A stretch of 64,000 bases of DNA, from NCBI GenBank assembly GCA_014526335.1, contig JACTAT010000006.1:772501-836500 (forward strand). Reading direction: 5' to 3'. This DNA is from Chrysaora quinquecirrha. Lineage: Eukaryota; Cnidaria; Scyphozoa; Semaeostomeae; Pelagiidae. Positions 12,701 to 27,040 of this stretch are shown piece after piece (the stretch's first letter is position 1; every line of letters begins with the position of its first letter). The notes beneath the pieces are model-generated. The model made no database searches. It was not told the origin of the DNA and was given only the letters and a program-made list of their open reading frames with translations. A program made the position numbers and the translations under genes.

Positions 12701-13914
12701 GTCCCGAGTAAATCAAAATAGAAGCCATCAAATACAAACTCCCCGACATAAAATCCCATCATAAATCACTCTTTCTATTTGTTATGTTGCAGATTTTAAT
12801 AACTGGTGAAAAAGGCACATCATTTCTAAGTGATATTGGGTTAGATGATATTGAATATACAGAAGACGATTGTCCAGGTATATATTCTACTCTTATTCCA
12901 CTTTTCCTGTGATTCTTATCTCTAGTACTCTGTCCCCTGGAATAGCGAAGGAGTGGAAAAACGTTTCAGAGTTTGATCGTTAGGTGGCCATTTCCTAACA
13001 CCCTAGGCTGTAAATGGTTGGGTGAAGGTGAAGGCCAAATAGTGTATTGTGGAAAGAGTCCTCAGTATTGAGGTTGCTGATTAAGCAGATGTAGACTAAT
13101 CGAGACCTCAGCCCTGGCTGTAACGCTACTGTAGCTGGGGCTAAAACCCCGACCTCGCTGAGCTTCTGACACTACGAGACAGCTGGATTAGGCCACGACG
13201 CACCAGCACCTTCTTTTGGCTTACATTCAGGGCTGTTATACTTAAATGGGAAAGTTATATCCGGTCAAAATGAGATCCGGCTGACTAAACGAAGGATCTT
13301 GCACCTCACTGGGTTGAATTATGTCCCAAATAAACACAACTTTGAAATTACAAAGGCAAGTCTAGAACACTTGGACCTCATCTAAGAGCTCATAGGCGGG
13401 AACTGGCTTAAAGATGGGATAACTTCGCTCATGTAAACAGGCCCTTAGAAATGTATTACAGTAAAGTAATGTAAAGTTGTAGTTTTATGGTCTTATATCT
13501 AACCTAGGGCTACTCAACCGCCTTTACACTTTACCCCTGGTCTGGATGTATTAGCATATAGCAGGGATCAGCCACTCACGGTGCTCATAACTACCAACCA
13601 GGTACCCATTTATACACCTGGGTAAAGAGAGCCACATTTGTGTTAAGAACGCCCTAGGTTTTTATCTCTACATCACAAGTGGAAAGACCGTGGCTCGAAC
13701 CCACAACAATGTCCTTGTGAGTTCTACACGTTAACCACTGCGCCACAGATACCATTACGTGTTAATGCTTTTATTCGCTAAACAAAGTCTATTCTTTTTT
13801 CTAGCCTCATGTATCGAAAGATCACCACTTTGTGTAGTTGTACCCATGGAACATTATTGTCACTTTCCTGCCTTTAAAAAATTATGCTGTGAAACTTGTA
13901 GTAAAGTACGTTAA
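1..13914 (+). CDS. ADAMTS-like/papilin-like secreted protein with two MAM domains (3' part, 14 exons)
   Basis: Exons joined by GT-AG with consistent phases: 1-157, 649-745, 1559-1689, 2429-2549, 3118-3198, 4047-4207, 5169-5310, 5713-5836, 6660-7355, 8728-8912, 10331-10468, 11607-11865, 12793-12877, 13805-13914 (stop TAA 13912-13914). About 828 residues are visible; the 5' end lies outside the window. Domain order is MAM, ADAMTS cysteine-rich, spacer, six TSP1, MAM, PLAC. No metalloprotease HExxH is visible, so this is either an ADAMTS-like protein or the ancillary half of a protease whose catalytic part is upstream. Family members are secreted and bind extracellular matrix. In canonical ADAMTS, ADAMTSL and papilin a TSP1 repeat precedes the cysteine-rich region; here a MAM domain does. 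Exon 12 needs a one-base frameshift to join exon 13. Introns hold many SINEs and MITEs. No other gene was seen in them. Confidence 0.88.
821..1400 (+). repeat. SINE-C cluster: three tandem tRNA-derived copies
   Basis: Three head-to-tail copies start near 821, 1055 and 1262. Each has a tRNA-like 5' part: box A-like AGCTCWRTAGCTCAGTGGAA and box B-like GGTTCGAATCCCATC (near 1117; diverged elsewhere), then a shared tail with TGTGGAAAA and ATGTATAATGCT...CAACATAGCC. They fill the intron between the first MAM and the cysteine-rich exon. Confidence 0.7.
1559..2549 (+). CDS. ADAMTS cysteine-rich domain (two exons)
   Basis: Exon 1559-1689 encodes TPCAVSCISDNERRF, VLDGTRC and HDICLNGKC, the family hallmark DGTxC...D(I/V)CxNGxC. 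Exon 2429-2549 encodes YGCDNKFGS, DDCNVCGGDGSTC, matching the conserved GCDxxLGS...CGVCGGDGSTC block of ADAMTS, ADAMTSL and papilin. Phases are 1 in, 0 between, 1 out. The donor at 2550 (GTTTGA) is weak. Open sequence before the second exon gives a signal-peptide-like run starting at 2369, but this is the intronic pyrimidine tract, not a real start. Confidence 0.9.
1705..1960 (+). repeat. Long-TIR MITE copy, left part
   Basis: Begins GACCTTTTCAAAGAGATCTG 15 bp after the donor of the third exon and parallels 57669-57910 over its length. The homology resumes at 2235-2320 after a SINE-A inserted in between; the right terminus is missing. Confidence 0.6.
1972..2225 (-). repeat. SINE-A copy (tRNA-derived)
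   Basis: Minus-strand copy: box B-like GGGTTCGAGCCACGG and a body with GCAGAGATAATAACC and CATCCAGACCAGGGGTAAAG in reverse complement. Inserted into the long-TIR MITE copy at 1705-2320. Confidence 0.75.
2640..2990. repeat. Degenerate GCGGAATTATGGG repeats
   Basis: The word GCGGAATTATGGG and close variants recur at least six times at irregular spacing in the intron. No coding content seen. Confidence 0.5.
3118..5310 (+). CDS. ADAMTS spacer domain (three exons) and start of TSP1 repeat 1
   Basis: Exons 3118-3198, 4047-4207 and 5169-5310 encode a cysteine-free, beta-rich stretch: YERILNLGQDSTNF, GSVQEIYLAAKQG, GGATLYFTNLEDG, SSAGPFDRDLEAVLF, then KLSFKYF and YKYEIGQWGSCSKSC, where TSP1 repeat 1 begins. 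The pattern of strands ending in an aromatic YxY before the next TSP1 is that of ADAMTS spacers, which usually bind substrate or matrix. The third exon carries a strongly basic run (RTHRTRRKKAK), which could bind heparan sulphate or be cut by furin; this is inference. Confidence 0.8.
3425..3692. mobile_element. Harbinger-like MITE (CAAACATTG family), most complete copy
   Basis: Ends form a ~50-bp imperfect inverted repeat: GGCCCTGGCCAAACGATCAA at the left, the complementary TTGATCGTTTGGCCACGGCC at the right, flanked by TTA on each side (ATTTA|GGCC and GGCC|TTAGCC). A 3-bp TWA target duplication is typical of PIF/Harbinger. Internal copies of CAAACATTG and AAATTTGC alternate in both orientations. 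Lies in the intron before exon 4047. Confidence 0.6.
4605..4727 (-). mobile_element. GAGGGGC-type MITE, decayed copy
   Basis: Carries the internal words AATCTCGTACACCCT and GTTTCAATAGGAATCTC and the terminus GGAGTGAAATGCCC seen in other copies; the left terminus is degraded. Confidence 0.5.
5272..8912 (+). CDS. Six ADAMTS-type TSP1 repeats
   Basis: Repeat 1 spans exons 5169-5310 and 5713-5836. Repeats 2-5 lie in one 696-bp exon, 6660-7355. Repeat 6 is exon 8728-8912. Each has six cysteines. Hallmarks in order: WGSCSKSCDTG, WSKCSAKCGSG, WGKCSKTCGGG, VGKCSRTCGGG, YGACSQTCDGG, WSSCDAVCGQG. Repeats 1, 3, 4 and 5 fit the O-fucosylation motif C-x-x-(S/T)-C-x-x-G; repeats 2 and 6 do not. Repeats 4 and 5 lack the usual tryptophan before the first cysteine. 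TSP1 arrays anchor these proteins in matrix. The intron 7356-8727 holds a mariner-like MITE. Confidence 0.92.
5869..6275. mobile_element. 407-bp MITE with ~36-bp terminal inverted repeats
   Basis: Left end GGGCGTATTTTTTTGGTCAC and right end GTGACCAAAAAAATACGCCC are complementary and extend inward (ATTCTGTTTTCAGCAGAC against GTCTGCCTAAAATAGAAT). Flanked by TAT on both sides (5866-5868 and 6276-6278). It sits 32 bp after the donor at 5837, in the intron between TSP1 repeats 1 and 2. Superfamily uncertain (TA or TAT duplication). Confidence 0.8.
7654..8262. mobile_element. 609-bp mariner-like MITE
   Basis: Starts CAGGGTGGCCCAGAAAAAAG and ends with the complement CTTTTTTTTGGGCCACCCTG (with a short run difference); the inverted repeats reach about 30 bp. 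TA flanks both ends (7652-7653, 8263-8264), as for Tc1/mariner. No transposase frame inside. Located in the intron between TSP1 repeats 5 and 6. Confidence 0.85.
9007..9115 (-). repeat. SINE-B fragment (tRNA-derived)
   Basis: Contains the family 3' tail in reverse (GTGAAGGTGAAATGGTG, CAGTGGCTAG) and TCTAATCGAGAC; the tRNA-like head is largely missing. Confidence 0.55.
9814..10085. mobile_element. MITE with GCGCGC-bearing inverted ends
   Basis: Ends GCCTGGCTAAATTAGGAGAC...TGTCGCGCGCGACA and GTCGCGTGCGACAAGTCTCC...ACCATGGCT form imperfect inverted repeats. A second copy is at 35240-35505. No coding capacity. Confidence 0.6.
10331..12877 (+). CDS. MAM domain 2 (three exons) with an apparent one-base frameshift
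   Basis: Exon 10331-10468 opens the domain (LTCNFDD, FCNWNN, DDFNWDIG). Exon 11607-11865 continues it (RFAYIETSS, SPMVNLKRGCFSFWYHMRG, GRLMVYFVNDL). Exon 12793-12877 closes it (ILITGEKG, IGLDDIEYTEDDC). Within the middle exon the frame that starts the exon runs to a stop overlapping the donor. The expected MAM turn YQGDHWKKANIPI is in another frame, which also gives the correct phase at donor 11866. The exon is 259 bp, one short of what the phases require. Either an indel in this allele or assembly, or a broken gene. Confidence 0.83.
10676..11065 (+). repeat. SINE-C pair
   Basis: Two copies in tandem, each preceded by TTGGGCTGTATGACTTGGAG or a variant, with tRNA-like heads (TTTAGCTCTTTAGCTCACTGG near 10934) and diverged box B (GGTTTGATTCCCATC). 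In the MAM2 intron. Confidence 0.6.
12000..12485 (+). repeat. SINE-D, tRNA-derived with a V-SINE-like 3' tail, carrying a MITE
   Basis: Head with box A-like TAGCGTAGTGGTTAGCACTT, then box B-like GTGGTTCAAATTT after the interrupting MITE. The tail GTAAAGCG (12420-12427) followed by GGCGCTATATAAAAG resembles the 3' tail that vertebrate V-SINEs share with L2-type LINEs. Ends with TGACCTTTACCTTTA. Confidence 0.65.
12028..12166. mobile_element. hAT-like MITE (CTAGACTTATTAC family) inserted in SINE-D
   Basis: Inverted ends TAGACTTATTAC and GTAATAAGTCTAG; flanked by a perfect 8-bp duplication TTAGCACT (12020-12027 and 12167-12174) that belongs to the interrupted SINE. 8-bp duplication and a TAG start fit hAT. 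Confidence 0.8.
13020..13213 (-). repeat. SINE-B copy (tRNA-derived)
   Basis: Reverse copy with tail GGTGAAGGTGAAGGCC, ACTAATCGAGACCTC, box B-like GGGGTTTTAGCCCC (diverged) and head words CAGCTGGATTAGGCCACGAC. Confidence 0.7.
13504..13752 (-). repeat. SINE-A copy (tRNA-derived)
   Basis: Near full-length reverse copy. Contains the complement of GGGTTCGAGCCACGG, of GTGGCGCAGTGGTTAACG (box A) and of CATCCAGACCAGGGGTAAAG. It ends 50 bp before the PLAC exon acceptor. Confidence 0.8.
13805..13914 (+). CDS. PLAC domain and stop codon (terminal exon)
   Basis: The exon follows acceptor TTTTTTCTAG and reads in phase as a short domain with the cysteine spacing of the PLAC (protease and lacunin) domain: SCIERSPLC, then EHYCHFP, then KKLCCETC, followed by TAA at 13912. 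PLAC is the usual C-terminal six-cysteine domain of ADAMTSL proteins, papilin and several ADAMTS proteases, which supports this as the natural C terminus. Confidence 0.87.
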
Positions 13915-14439
13915 CTGTATAGTTAATTATTGTTTTTAATTCTATTTAATATACTGTACTTTACTAACTGCACATTCACTTTTTATCAAAAAAATGCAGA
14001 AGATTGCCAGGGGTAGAGATTTTCTCCGTTATGGCATCTGTAAGCTGTGGTAATAATTACAAAGGCAATAGGTGCTAAAATGCTTGACATTTATATAAAT
14101 TATTGTAAAGTTTGTAAAATCTAACAGCTTGTATTATACACCTTTACAGTCAAATGATTGTTTAGTACCAGCTCCATTGCCTCCAGCATATCAGGGCTGC
14201 GTTCCCTTTTCCACTCTCTAAGTGTTGCGCAGTTTGTGCTGGTGCGAAAAAGATGGCCTACGCCTGCTCAAAGGAGATTTTCGCTGCTGTAAATAGCTTG
14301 TGTCGAAGTATCGTGTCGTACTCCTACTTTAGCTAACGTCGATATTTCATTACCTGACCTTTTCGTCCAGAATCATAGGGGTTTGTGATTGTGTGTTCCC
14401 TGTCCATTTTTAACAATCAGGGTCGATGACTACCCCTAA

Positions 14440-16065
14440 GAATTTGGCCGAACGACCAAACATTGCTTGTTATCGTCTTTTGAGTTTGCTTTCAAGTAAT
14501 GTTTGAATGTTTGCAAAGCAAAAATAAACAGTGTGTTGCGCAGTGTTTTTGGTAAAGTTCAAAAACATTTCTTACTTGACGCAGCACAAAATGTTAGACG
14601 TAGGCCCTGGAAAAATGATCAAACATTGTTTGTCAAACATTTGAAATTCGTTTGGCAAGCAAAATGTTTTACCTTTTGGCAACGTTGCAAAACATTGTTC
14701 GCCAGCATTTTTTGTTCTCGTCAAGCGAACATTAGCATTGTGCTTAGTCAAACAAAAAGTTCTGATTGTCGAACAATGTTTTGTGACGTCACCAAACTTT
14801 TTGAATTAATGCTTATTTAGCAATTTTCAAATGTTCGACCAACTTTTTCGAAGGATTGGTAAGATCCTAAGGCCTGGCCAAACGACCAAACATTGCTCGT
14901 CAAACATCTGAAATTTTATTTTCCAACAAAATGTTTGATCGTTTGGCCATGGCGCAAAACATTGTTTGTCGAACATCTGAAATTTCTTTTCAAACACAAT
15001 GTTGTCTTGTTTTGCCACTCACCAAACATTACTTGTCAAACGCTTTTGAAGTTTTTCAAAAACGAATTGCTTGTCAAGAATGTTTTGTGACGTGGACAAG
15101 CGGTCAAACATTGCTTAATGCTTGTAAAGCGAATCGCAAATGTTTGGCAAACAATGTTTGATCGCTTGGCCTGTTTCTAATAATTGTATCCTCAACAAGA
15201 GAAGTCTTATTTTTCGCATACCTTTTTATAATGGTACTATATTAATTTATCCAACCACAGTTTAGTAAAAGTAGTTATTTTTTCATTGTAAATAAATTGT
15301 AATAAATTTGTCCATGTTAACTGAAAAATAAAGTAAAAGTTGAATTTAGTATTTAGCGAATGTATATTTCTTACGTTGAAATTTTATTATGAATCCTAAA
15401 TCGTTTTATCTTGATAGCAATTTGTTCTTTTTTCATTTGCGTCGTTGCAGTTGAAATATCGCCCAAATATCTTTTGATATTTTGCTAGTTGCTAAAAGAT
15501 TTTTAGTCTTAGGCTCTCGTCAAACGTTCAAACATTGTTTATCAAAGATTTGAAATTTGCTTGTTAAGAAAATTGTTTGTTGCAGAACATTCTTTGACAA
15601 GTATTTTTCCTGCAGCAATGTTTTTGAAAAACTTAAAAAATATTAAATGCTCGTGTCCAGCAAAAATGTTTTTGAACTATTTTAAAAACATCTTGCAATA
15701 AATTTAGCTTATTTATGCTTGCCAATCAATAGTTTGTGACGTCGCCAAACAGTAAAATATCGTTCGTGAAGCAAATCTTGAATGTTTGTCTTGGCCAAAC
15801 GATCAAACATTGTTTGTCAAACATTTGAAATTTGCATGTTCCAACGTTTGGCCCCGAAGCAAAACTTCCCTTGAAGAGCAAAAATAAGCAACATTCGTTG
15901 CGTGTTGTTATCGAGAAAGTTAAAAAGTTCATGAAAACATTCAAATGTTTGATGAGCATTGATGTGGAACAATTGTAAAACGGTAAAACATTTTTGCCGG
16001 AAAAGCAAATTTCAAATGTTTAACAAACAATGTTTGATCGTATGGGAAGGGCAACGAAAACTGAA
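14440..16065. repeat. Cluster of CAAACATTG-family copies
   Basis: Several diverged copies, with recognisable starts near 14591, 14871 (TAAGGCCTGGCCAAACGACC) and 15513 (TTAGGCTCTCGTCAAACG). The words CAAACATTG, CAAACATTTGAAATTTGC and their complements alternate throughout, so both strands can fold. Confidence 0.65.
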
Positions 16066-16709
16066 TTGCTAGAATTTTAGCCTTAGGTTTTATCGAAAAC
16101 TACACTCTGAATAACAACGAAATGTTGTGCAAGCGGTTTGCGGTTTTGGTATTAGAGTCATGCGTACTCCCCATCGTCCCTTAGGCATTCTTTCCTTCAC
16201 ATTCTGATCAGTAATTTTGTACCATAATGATTTGTACCATTTATTTCAAAACCCTTTCAAAACCTTACTTTCTATTTAACGATTTTTTCATGAAAGTATT
16301 TTTTACGACAATGTATTCAAGATTAATGTGAAATTAAAGTTTGTTTGGTGTAATAAAATTTTCAAAAATATGTTTTCGTAATTGCAATAGTATTTTTTCA
16401 ATTCTGTCTGCAAGATGGTGAATTTTACAAATTGAAAATAGAAAATTGTTTCTCACGGACACAAGTGTTTGCGAAAGGGTAGCAAAATTCTGCAAGAAAC
16501 GGATTGTGAAGTGCTGCATTTTAGGGAACTTTAGAGGCAAGTGGCTTAGGGGCTGACAACAAGCATTGCGCAATGCAGGCAGATGCTTTTATGCGGCATT
16601 TTGTCCTTTCAGGTTTGTGGAGGCCAGTTTCTTCACGGGAGAATATCCAACGCTTGCACTCTGCTCTGTCTGGCTAAACCAGGGGGCCCTGGGCCAAACC
16701 CACTTCTGT

Positions 16710-16754
16710 GCATTGAACTATATATAAAAAGACTTTTTATATATTGTTCAATGC
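16710..16754. repeat. 22-bp near-perfect hairpin
   Basis: GCATTGAACTATATATAAAA and its complement, 22-bp arms with one mismatch and a one-base loop. Lies in a C-rich block about 450 bp upstream of the first UBE2D start. Confidence 0.75.
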
Positions 16755-16959
16755 TTCTCTGCACCTTCTTCCCACTCTCCCGTCCATTTTGAGGCATGGT
16801 ACCGAATGCGGAAAAGGAACAATTTCTTCTTGTTTTTCGGAAATTTTTTGGCCATTTTTGCAACGTCATCGTGAATATCATATTACACCAAATTTATATT
16901 TGCATACATAATCTCAATCTTCCCATATTTAGAGGTCATTGTCATTGTTAAAAACAATG

Positions 16960-17176
16960 AAAGGAAATGACGTCATTATGACCCATCCGTTTCAAGTTAT
17001 TCATCTTGCATATCATGCGCATGCGTAGGTTATGGGCTAGGCTCGAAAGCGCGGCCACGAATCGAAGAAATCCCGAGAAGCACATTTGCAAAGTCAAGTT
17101 GCAGAGTGAAATTCCATGAAATTTCTACAACTGGTTGTCTCCTAATAGTCGTTATTTTGCGAGTATTGTATTTGGT
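16960..17176 (+). promoter_or_regulatory. Candidate promoter of the first UBE2D gene
   Basis: Within about 210 bp of the ATG lie a perfect palindromic CRE-type octamer TGACGTCA (16968-16975) and an NRF1-like TGCGCATGCG (17016-17025), followed by a locally CpG-richer segment. Both motifs are typical of housekeeping promoters in animals. No TATA box is obvious. Motif matches only. Confidence 0.4.
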
Positions 17177-23089
<5,913 letters not shown>

Positions 23090-23458
23090 CAACATCAACA
23101 TATCAAAGATTGTAATAAGGTAAAATGACAGTACAATGTCTTTGTATGTGACAATGTGATGAAGAATTGTTTTCTGGCAATTTTTAAGGCAATTCAAAAA
23201 GTATCTCAAATGTAATTTTGACAGAAAAAGTTGAATATCTGATATGTAAATACCCTGCCATTGAATTGATAATAAAGTTCCTTGTCTTTGTTTCAAAATT
23301 TTGTCTATTTTTTAGAATTCCTTGGGTTTATTTGATATTAAAACCTGTTACAAAATAGGCAGTTAAAAGTTTTTGGTCTACACGGACAACATGGCTATTG
23401 GTCTATAATATAGCTATAGCTATTGGTCTATACCAACATTTCTCAACTACGCTTAACT

Positions 23459-23572
23459 CGACGGGGCATTTCATTCCTCGAAAAAGTTTTAGAAGCAAAA
23501 GGATTTCCATGAAAACAATAGGACTTCCACAGCAAAGTTATACGAGATTTCAAACGAATGAATTGCCCCTCG
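23459..23572. mobile_element. GAGGGGC-type MITE
   Basis: Starts CGACGGGGCATTTCATTC, ends GAATGAATTGCCCCTCG, with internal AACAATAGGACTTCCA as in the better copy at 42849-42982. Confidence 0.7.
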
Positions 23573-24733
23573 GTTAACTTGTGTTATTTCAAAAGTTTCC
23601 AACTTTCCGTCAGATCTGGAGTTCCACGTTTCCTACTTGCTTCCTACTGCTTTTGGTCAGTATTTTTCCAAATATTCTCTTGAAACTAGAGAAAAACAAG
23701 AAGATGCTTTGGTAGACTGTGGTATTTACACATAGATTTCACTCTGTTTCTTTCCATTGTGTTAGCAAATGTGTGAAACGTAAGACATGGTTTTTGGGCC
23801 TTTACTAGTCTGTACGTCATGCCGGAGTCGTACTATGCCAGAGTTGTTCCGAATTTGATTTTGATATATAAACTCGTGCCTCCCCACTTAAGTACCGGAT
23901 TCTTATCGCACGGCAAATCGTACCGTGTTAGTTCTTGCTATTCCGTGCGGCCAAAGACAAAAGGCCCCAGCCTAACGATCAAACATTTAATTTGGCTTAT
24001 GCTTATCAAGCATTGTCAACCGTTTCGCCACGTCACAAAACATTGCTTGGTGAATGCAAATAAGCAAATTATTTTTGCAGTATTTGGAACTTGAAAATTC
24101 GTCGTACCCAAAAAATGTTAGACGAAATACGTCGTTGCCAAACAAGAAACATTTGCTTGATAAACAAAGTTTATGTTTGACAAATTGTTTGATCATTCGG
24201 CTAGAACTTAATGTTTCTTTTCGTCCCTGCTTATGCATTATTTCGTTACGAATGAATTCAGCACAAAGCTATACCTTTTGACCTTCGGTTTTGAAATTAT
24301 AAGCGGTTGAGTAAGGCGAGCAGTAAGGAACATTTTGCTTAGGAAATAATCAGTGTTGTTATGTTTTGCTTTGCTAAGGAATAATAAGGCCTGTTTCTGG
24401 ACGCCCAGCATGACGTAAAAACCAGACTAACGTTTCACACATCTGCACAAAACTAACTCCTTATTTCTTGGTTTTCTCTGTCATCCTTGTGTAATCCGGC
24501 GTATTCCTAAATGTTTTTTTCGGTATTTGTTGTTATTTGTGCTTCATACTTTGCATGAATATAATTCCATTATGTTGATTACTGTTTGTCATTTTAAAGT
24601 CAGTTTCACTGGCTATTAATTCTAGAATCAATAGAAAATAACGAGTAAAATGTTATTCATGAGCTGAAACAATCTTTTTCTCTGTTTCTTAAAGCCTGTT
24701 CACGATTCTCTCCTTCCTTAGACCCTGGCTAAA

Positions 24734-24820
24734 GCCTGCCACACGCGGTGAAAATTTGCTGAGCAAAATGCCACAAGTGGCACTTTGTTCAGCAAAATTC
24801 TCACCGTGTGTGGCGGGCTT
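24734..24820. mobile_element. Foldback element, ~40-bp arms
   Basis: AGCCTGCCACACGCGGTGAA and onward is complementary to the right arm ending ACCGTGTGTGGCGGGCTT; the loop is only a few bases around CACAAGTGG. It joins a CAAACATTG-family copy. Confidence 0.7.
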
Positions 24821-25801
24821 AACGATCAAACGTTGGCAAACATTTTAAATTAATGTTTGGACGTTTTGCGACGTCACAAACATTGTCATGAAGCATTGTA
24901 ATTGTCATTATCTCAAACATTGTCATCATTGTCATCGTCAAACATTGCTTGACAAACGTCAATAAGCAGAAGTCGTTGCGCGTCGCCGATGTTTTTGAAA
25001 AGCTTTGCGATGCGAAATTTTTGACCAGCATTGTTTTGCGACGTGGTTATAAACATTTCCAAACAGTTTTGGTAAAACTTGACCTGCAGAATCTTATAAA
25101 GGAGGCTTTGGGTACTCCATTTCTCTTTCAAGATCTGAAGCCATACTTCCAAACTTTCAGCGTTATTATCGCAAAAGAGTGTTCTTTCCTTTCGGCTAAA
25201 TTGCACCTTTACAGCTCCATCAAGCTCCGACGAATCTTTGGCGACCGTAAGGGACAATCTTTTGTCGCTGTTTCTTCAAGCCTGTTGAGAAATCTCTCCT
25301 TCCTCCGGTTTGGCTTAGCGACCAAACGTTGGCAAACACAACACTTGAAATTAATGTTTCAATGTTCAGTGACGTCACAAACATTGCTTGACAAACATCA
25401 ATAAAGCAGAATTCGCTGTGCGGAATTTTTAAAGTTAAAACTATAGTTAAAACATCTTTTGTTTGACGCATGCAAAAATTTTGATCAGTATTGTTTCGCG
25501 AAGTAGTAAAACATTTTCCAACAGTTTTAGTGAAACTTTAGCTGAACAAATTTATCCTTCGGCAGGGGACCGTAAAGGGATCGTCCCCTGCCGTGCCGTT
25601 GCTTGCCTTTGCGGGCTGTACAACTCTATGACGCAAGACGCAATCGCAGAAAACATAGGCGACATTCGTACGAGCATGCGCTTTAGATTACTTGACTTAT
25701 CCAAAAAAGCGCCTGGGCCCGAGTTTTGGCGGGAGGTTTCAGAAAAATCTTTATTGTGTAACCATGGAAAAAGCATGAGCACAAGGAGAGAGATTGATTA
25801 T

Positions 25802-25954
25802 ACTGGCCTAAGCTGTAATTTGACAACCTGCCAGAAAGAGAAACATATACAGAAAGGACAGCAGAGATAGAAAGACAAAAAAGTAAGATAAAGTGTTATT
25901 GAATAAAACTTAGAAAACACAGGTAGGTTGTCACAAATTACAGCTTAGGCCAGT
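25802..25954. mobile_element. 153-bp MITE with ~28-bp TIRs
   Basis: Left ACTGGCCTAAGCTGTAATTT and right complement AAATTACAGCTTAGGCCAGT, extended by TGACAACCT against AGGTTGTCA. No target duplication could be fixed. No coding content. Confidence 0.75.
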
Positions 25955-27040
25955 GATCACTCTCTGTGTTTCGCTTCCTTAACGGTTTTAAACCAAAATC
26001 ATTCCACTGATTTAATAACGAATGTACTATAATATCAAGAAATTTTTGTCTTCCACAACTTTTGAAAAAGATTTTTCTCAAGTTTGTCTGTTTAAAGGGC
26101 ACCATGGTGACACCTATTGCAGATATGCAATAGCAGTTTGCAAGAGCAGAGAACTTTAAGGAAAAAAACGATTCTTTACAAATAAATTACTAATTAACAA
26201 ATCAGCTTTTGAATATTTCAATATAAAACAAAAAGTGCAATATTACAACCCAGTTGCAATGAAATTTCTTAGAGCTGAATAGTTACCATTAAATGAGTTT
26301 ATATATAAAAAAGAATCAATTGTTGTTGATGTTTTTGAAAAGATATTCACAGAAACATTTCACTCTGAATGGTGACTGTCTATTGTTTTCAAATATCAAA
26401 CAAAATAAAAAAAAATGGAATAAAATTTGTTGAAGTAGAGCAATTTTAACCAAAAAAACCCACATATATTTTCCATATTAGCTGAAGGGATTCTAATTTC
26501 AGTACAAAGTGCACACCATAACTTCCCTCGACATGACACCCATTCAATTCTAAAATATCTTTCAGCATTAATCCAGCATCAGGACAGCCATATCTTCTAT
26601 ATCTAATAGTGCTAAAAATTTAGGCAATGTGTTGTTATATGTTTCAATTAGCTCACAATAGTCTGAAATGCTTAGCTTGCTGGGTTAGCTAGTAATGCAT
26701 GCCCCTTGATAGCAGGTTCAATAACAAGTGCTCTCATGCATTGAGTATTGGATTTCACAGACACAAAAGATCTTGTATCTTTTTCCAACCATGAAATAGG
26801 TAGTAGTGATGATTTATAAAAAAAGGAGCAAACATCATTTTTGAATGCAAATGAAGATGCAGGGATCCTGAATCTGAAATTCAAAGGAGGTATACAGTGT
26901 TACAGGAAAAGTCAAATAAAACCTCTAAGTTGCACGACATTCATATAAGTCATCTGCTCAGTGGAAGCAGCAGTAAAACAAATATGGAAAAAAATCCCTG
27001 CTAGTTATGTGACAATTTTCTTTCATAACTAGCAAGGACT

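Larger units (their letters stand above)
13915..16959. other. Gene-free stretch between ADAMTS-like and UBE2D genes
   Basis: No exon with domain similarity was found. Most of the stretch consists of diverged copies of the CAAACATTG-rich inverted-repeat family (about 14440-15175 and 15513-16065). Short reading frames here are by-products of that repeat. Possible polyadenylation hexamers (AATAAA) lie near 15301. The end of the stretch holds a near-perfect hairpin (16710-16754). Confidence 0.6.

Noticed and set aside
24949..25870. Overlapping open frames of 114-151 codons on both strands
   Set aside because: Largely overlap CAAACATTG-family repeats, and no domain or codon pattern was recognised.
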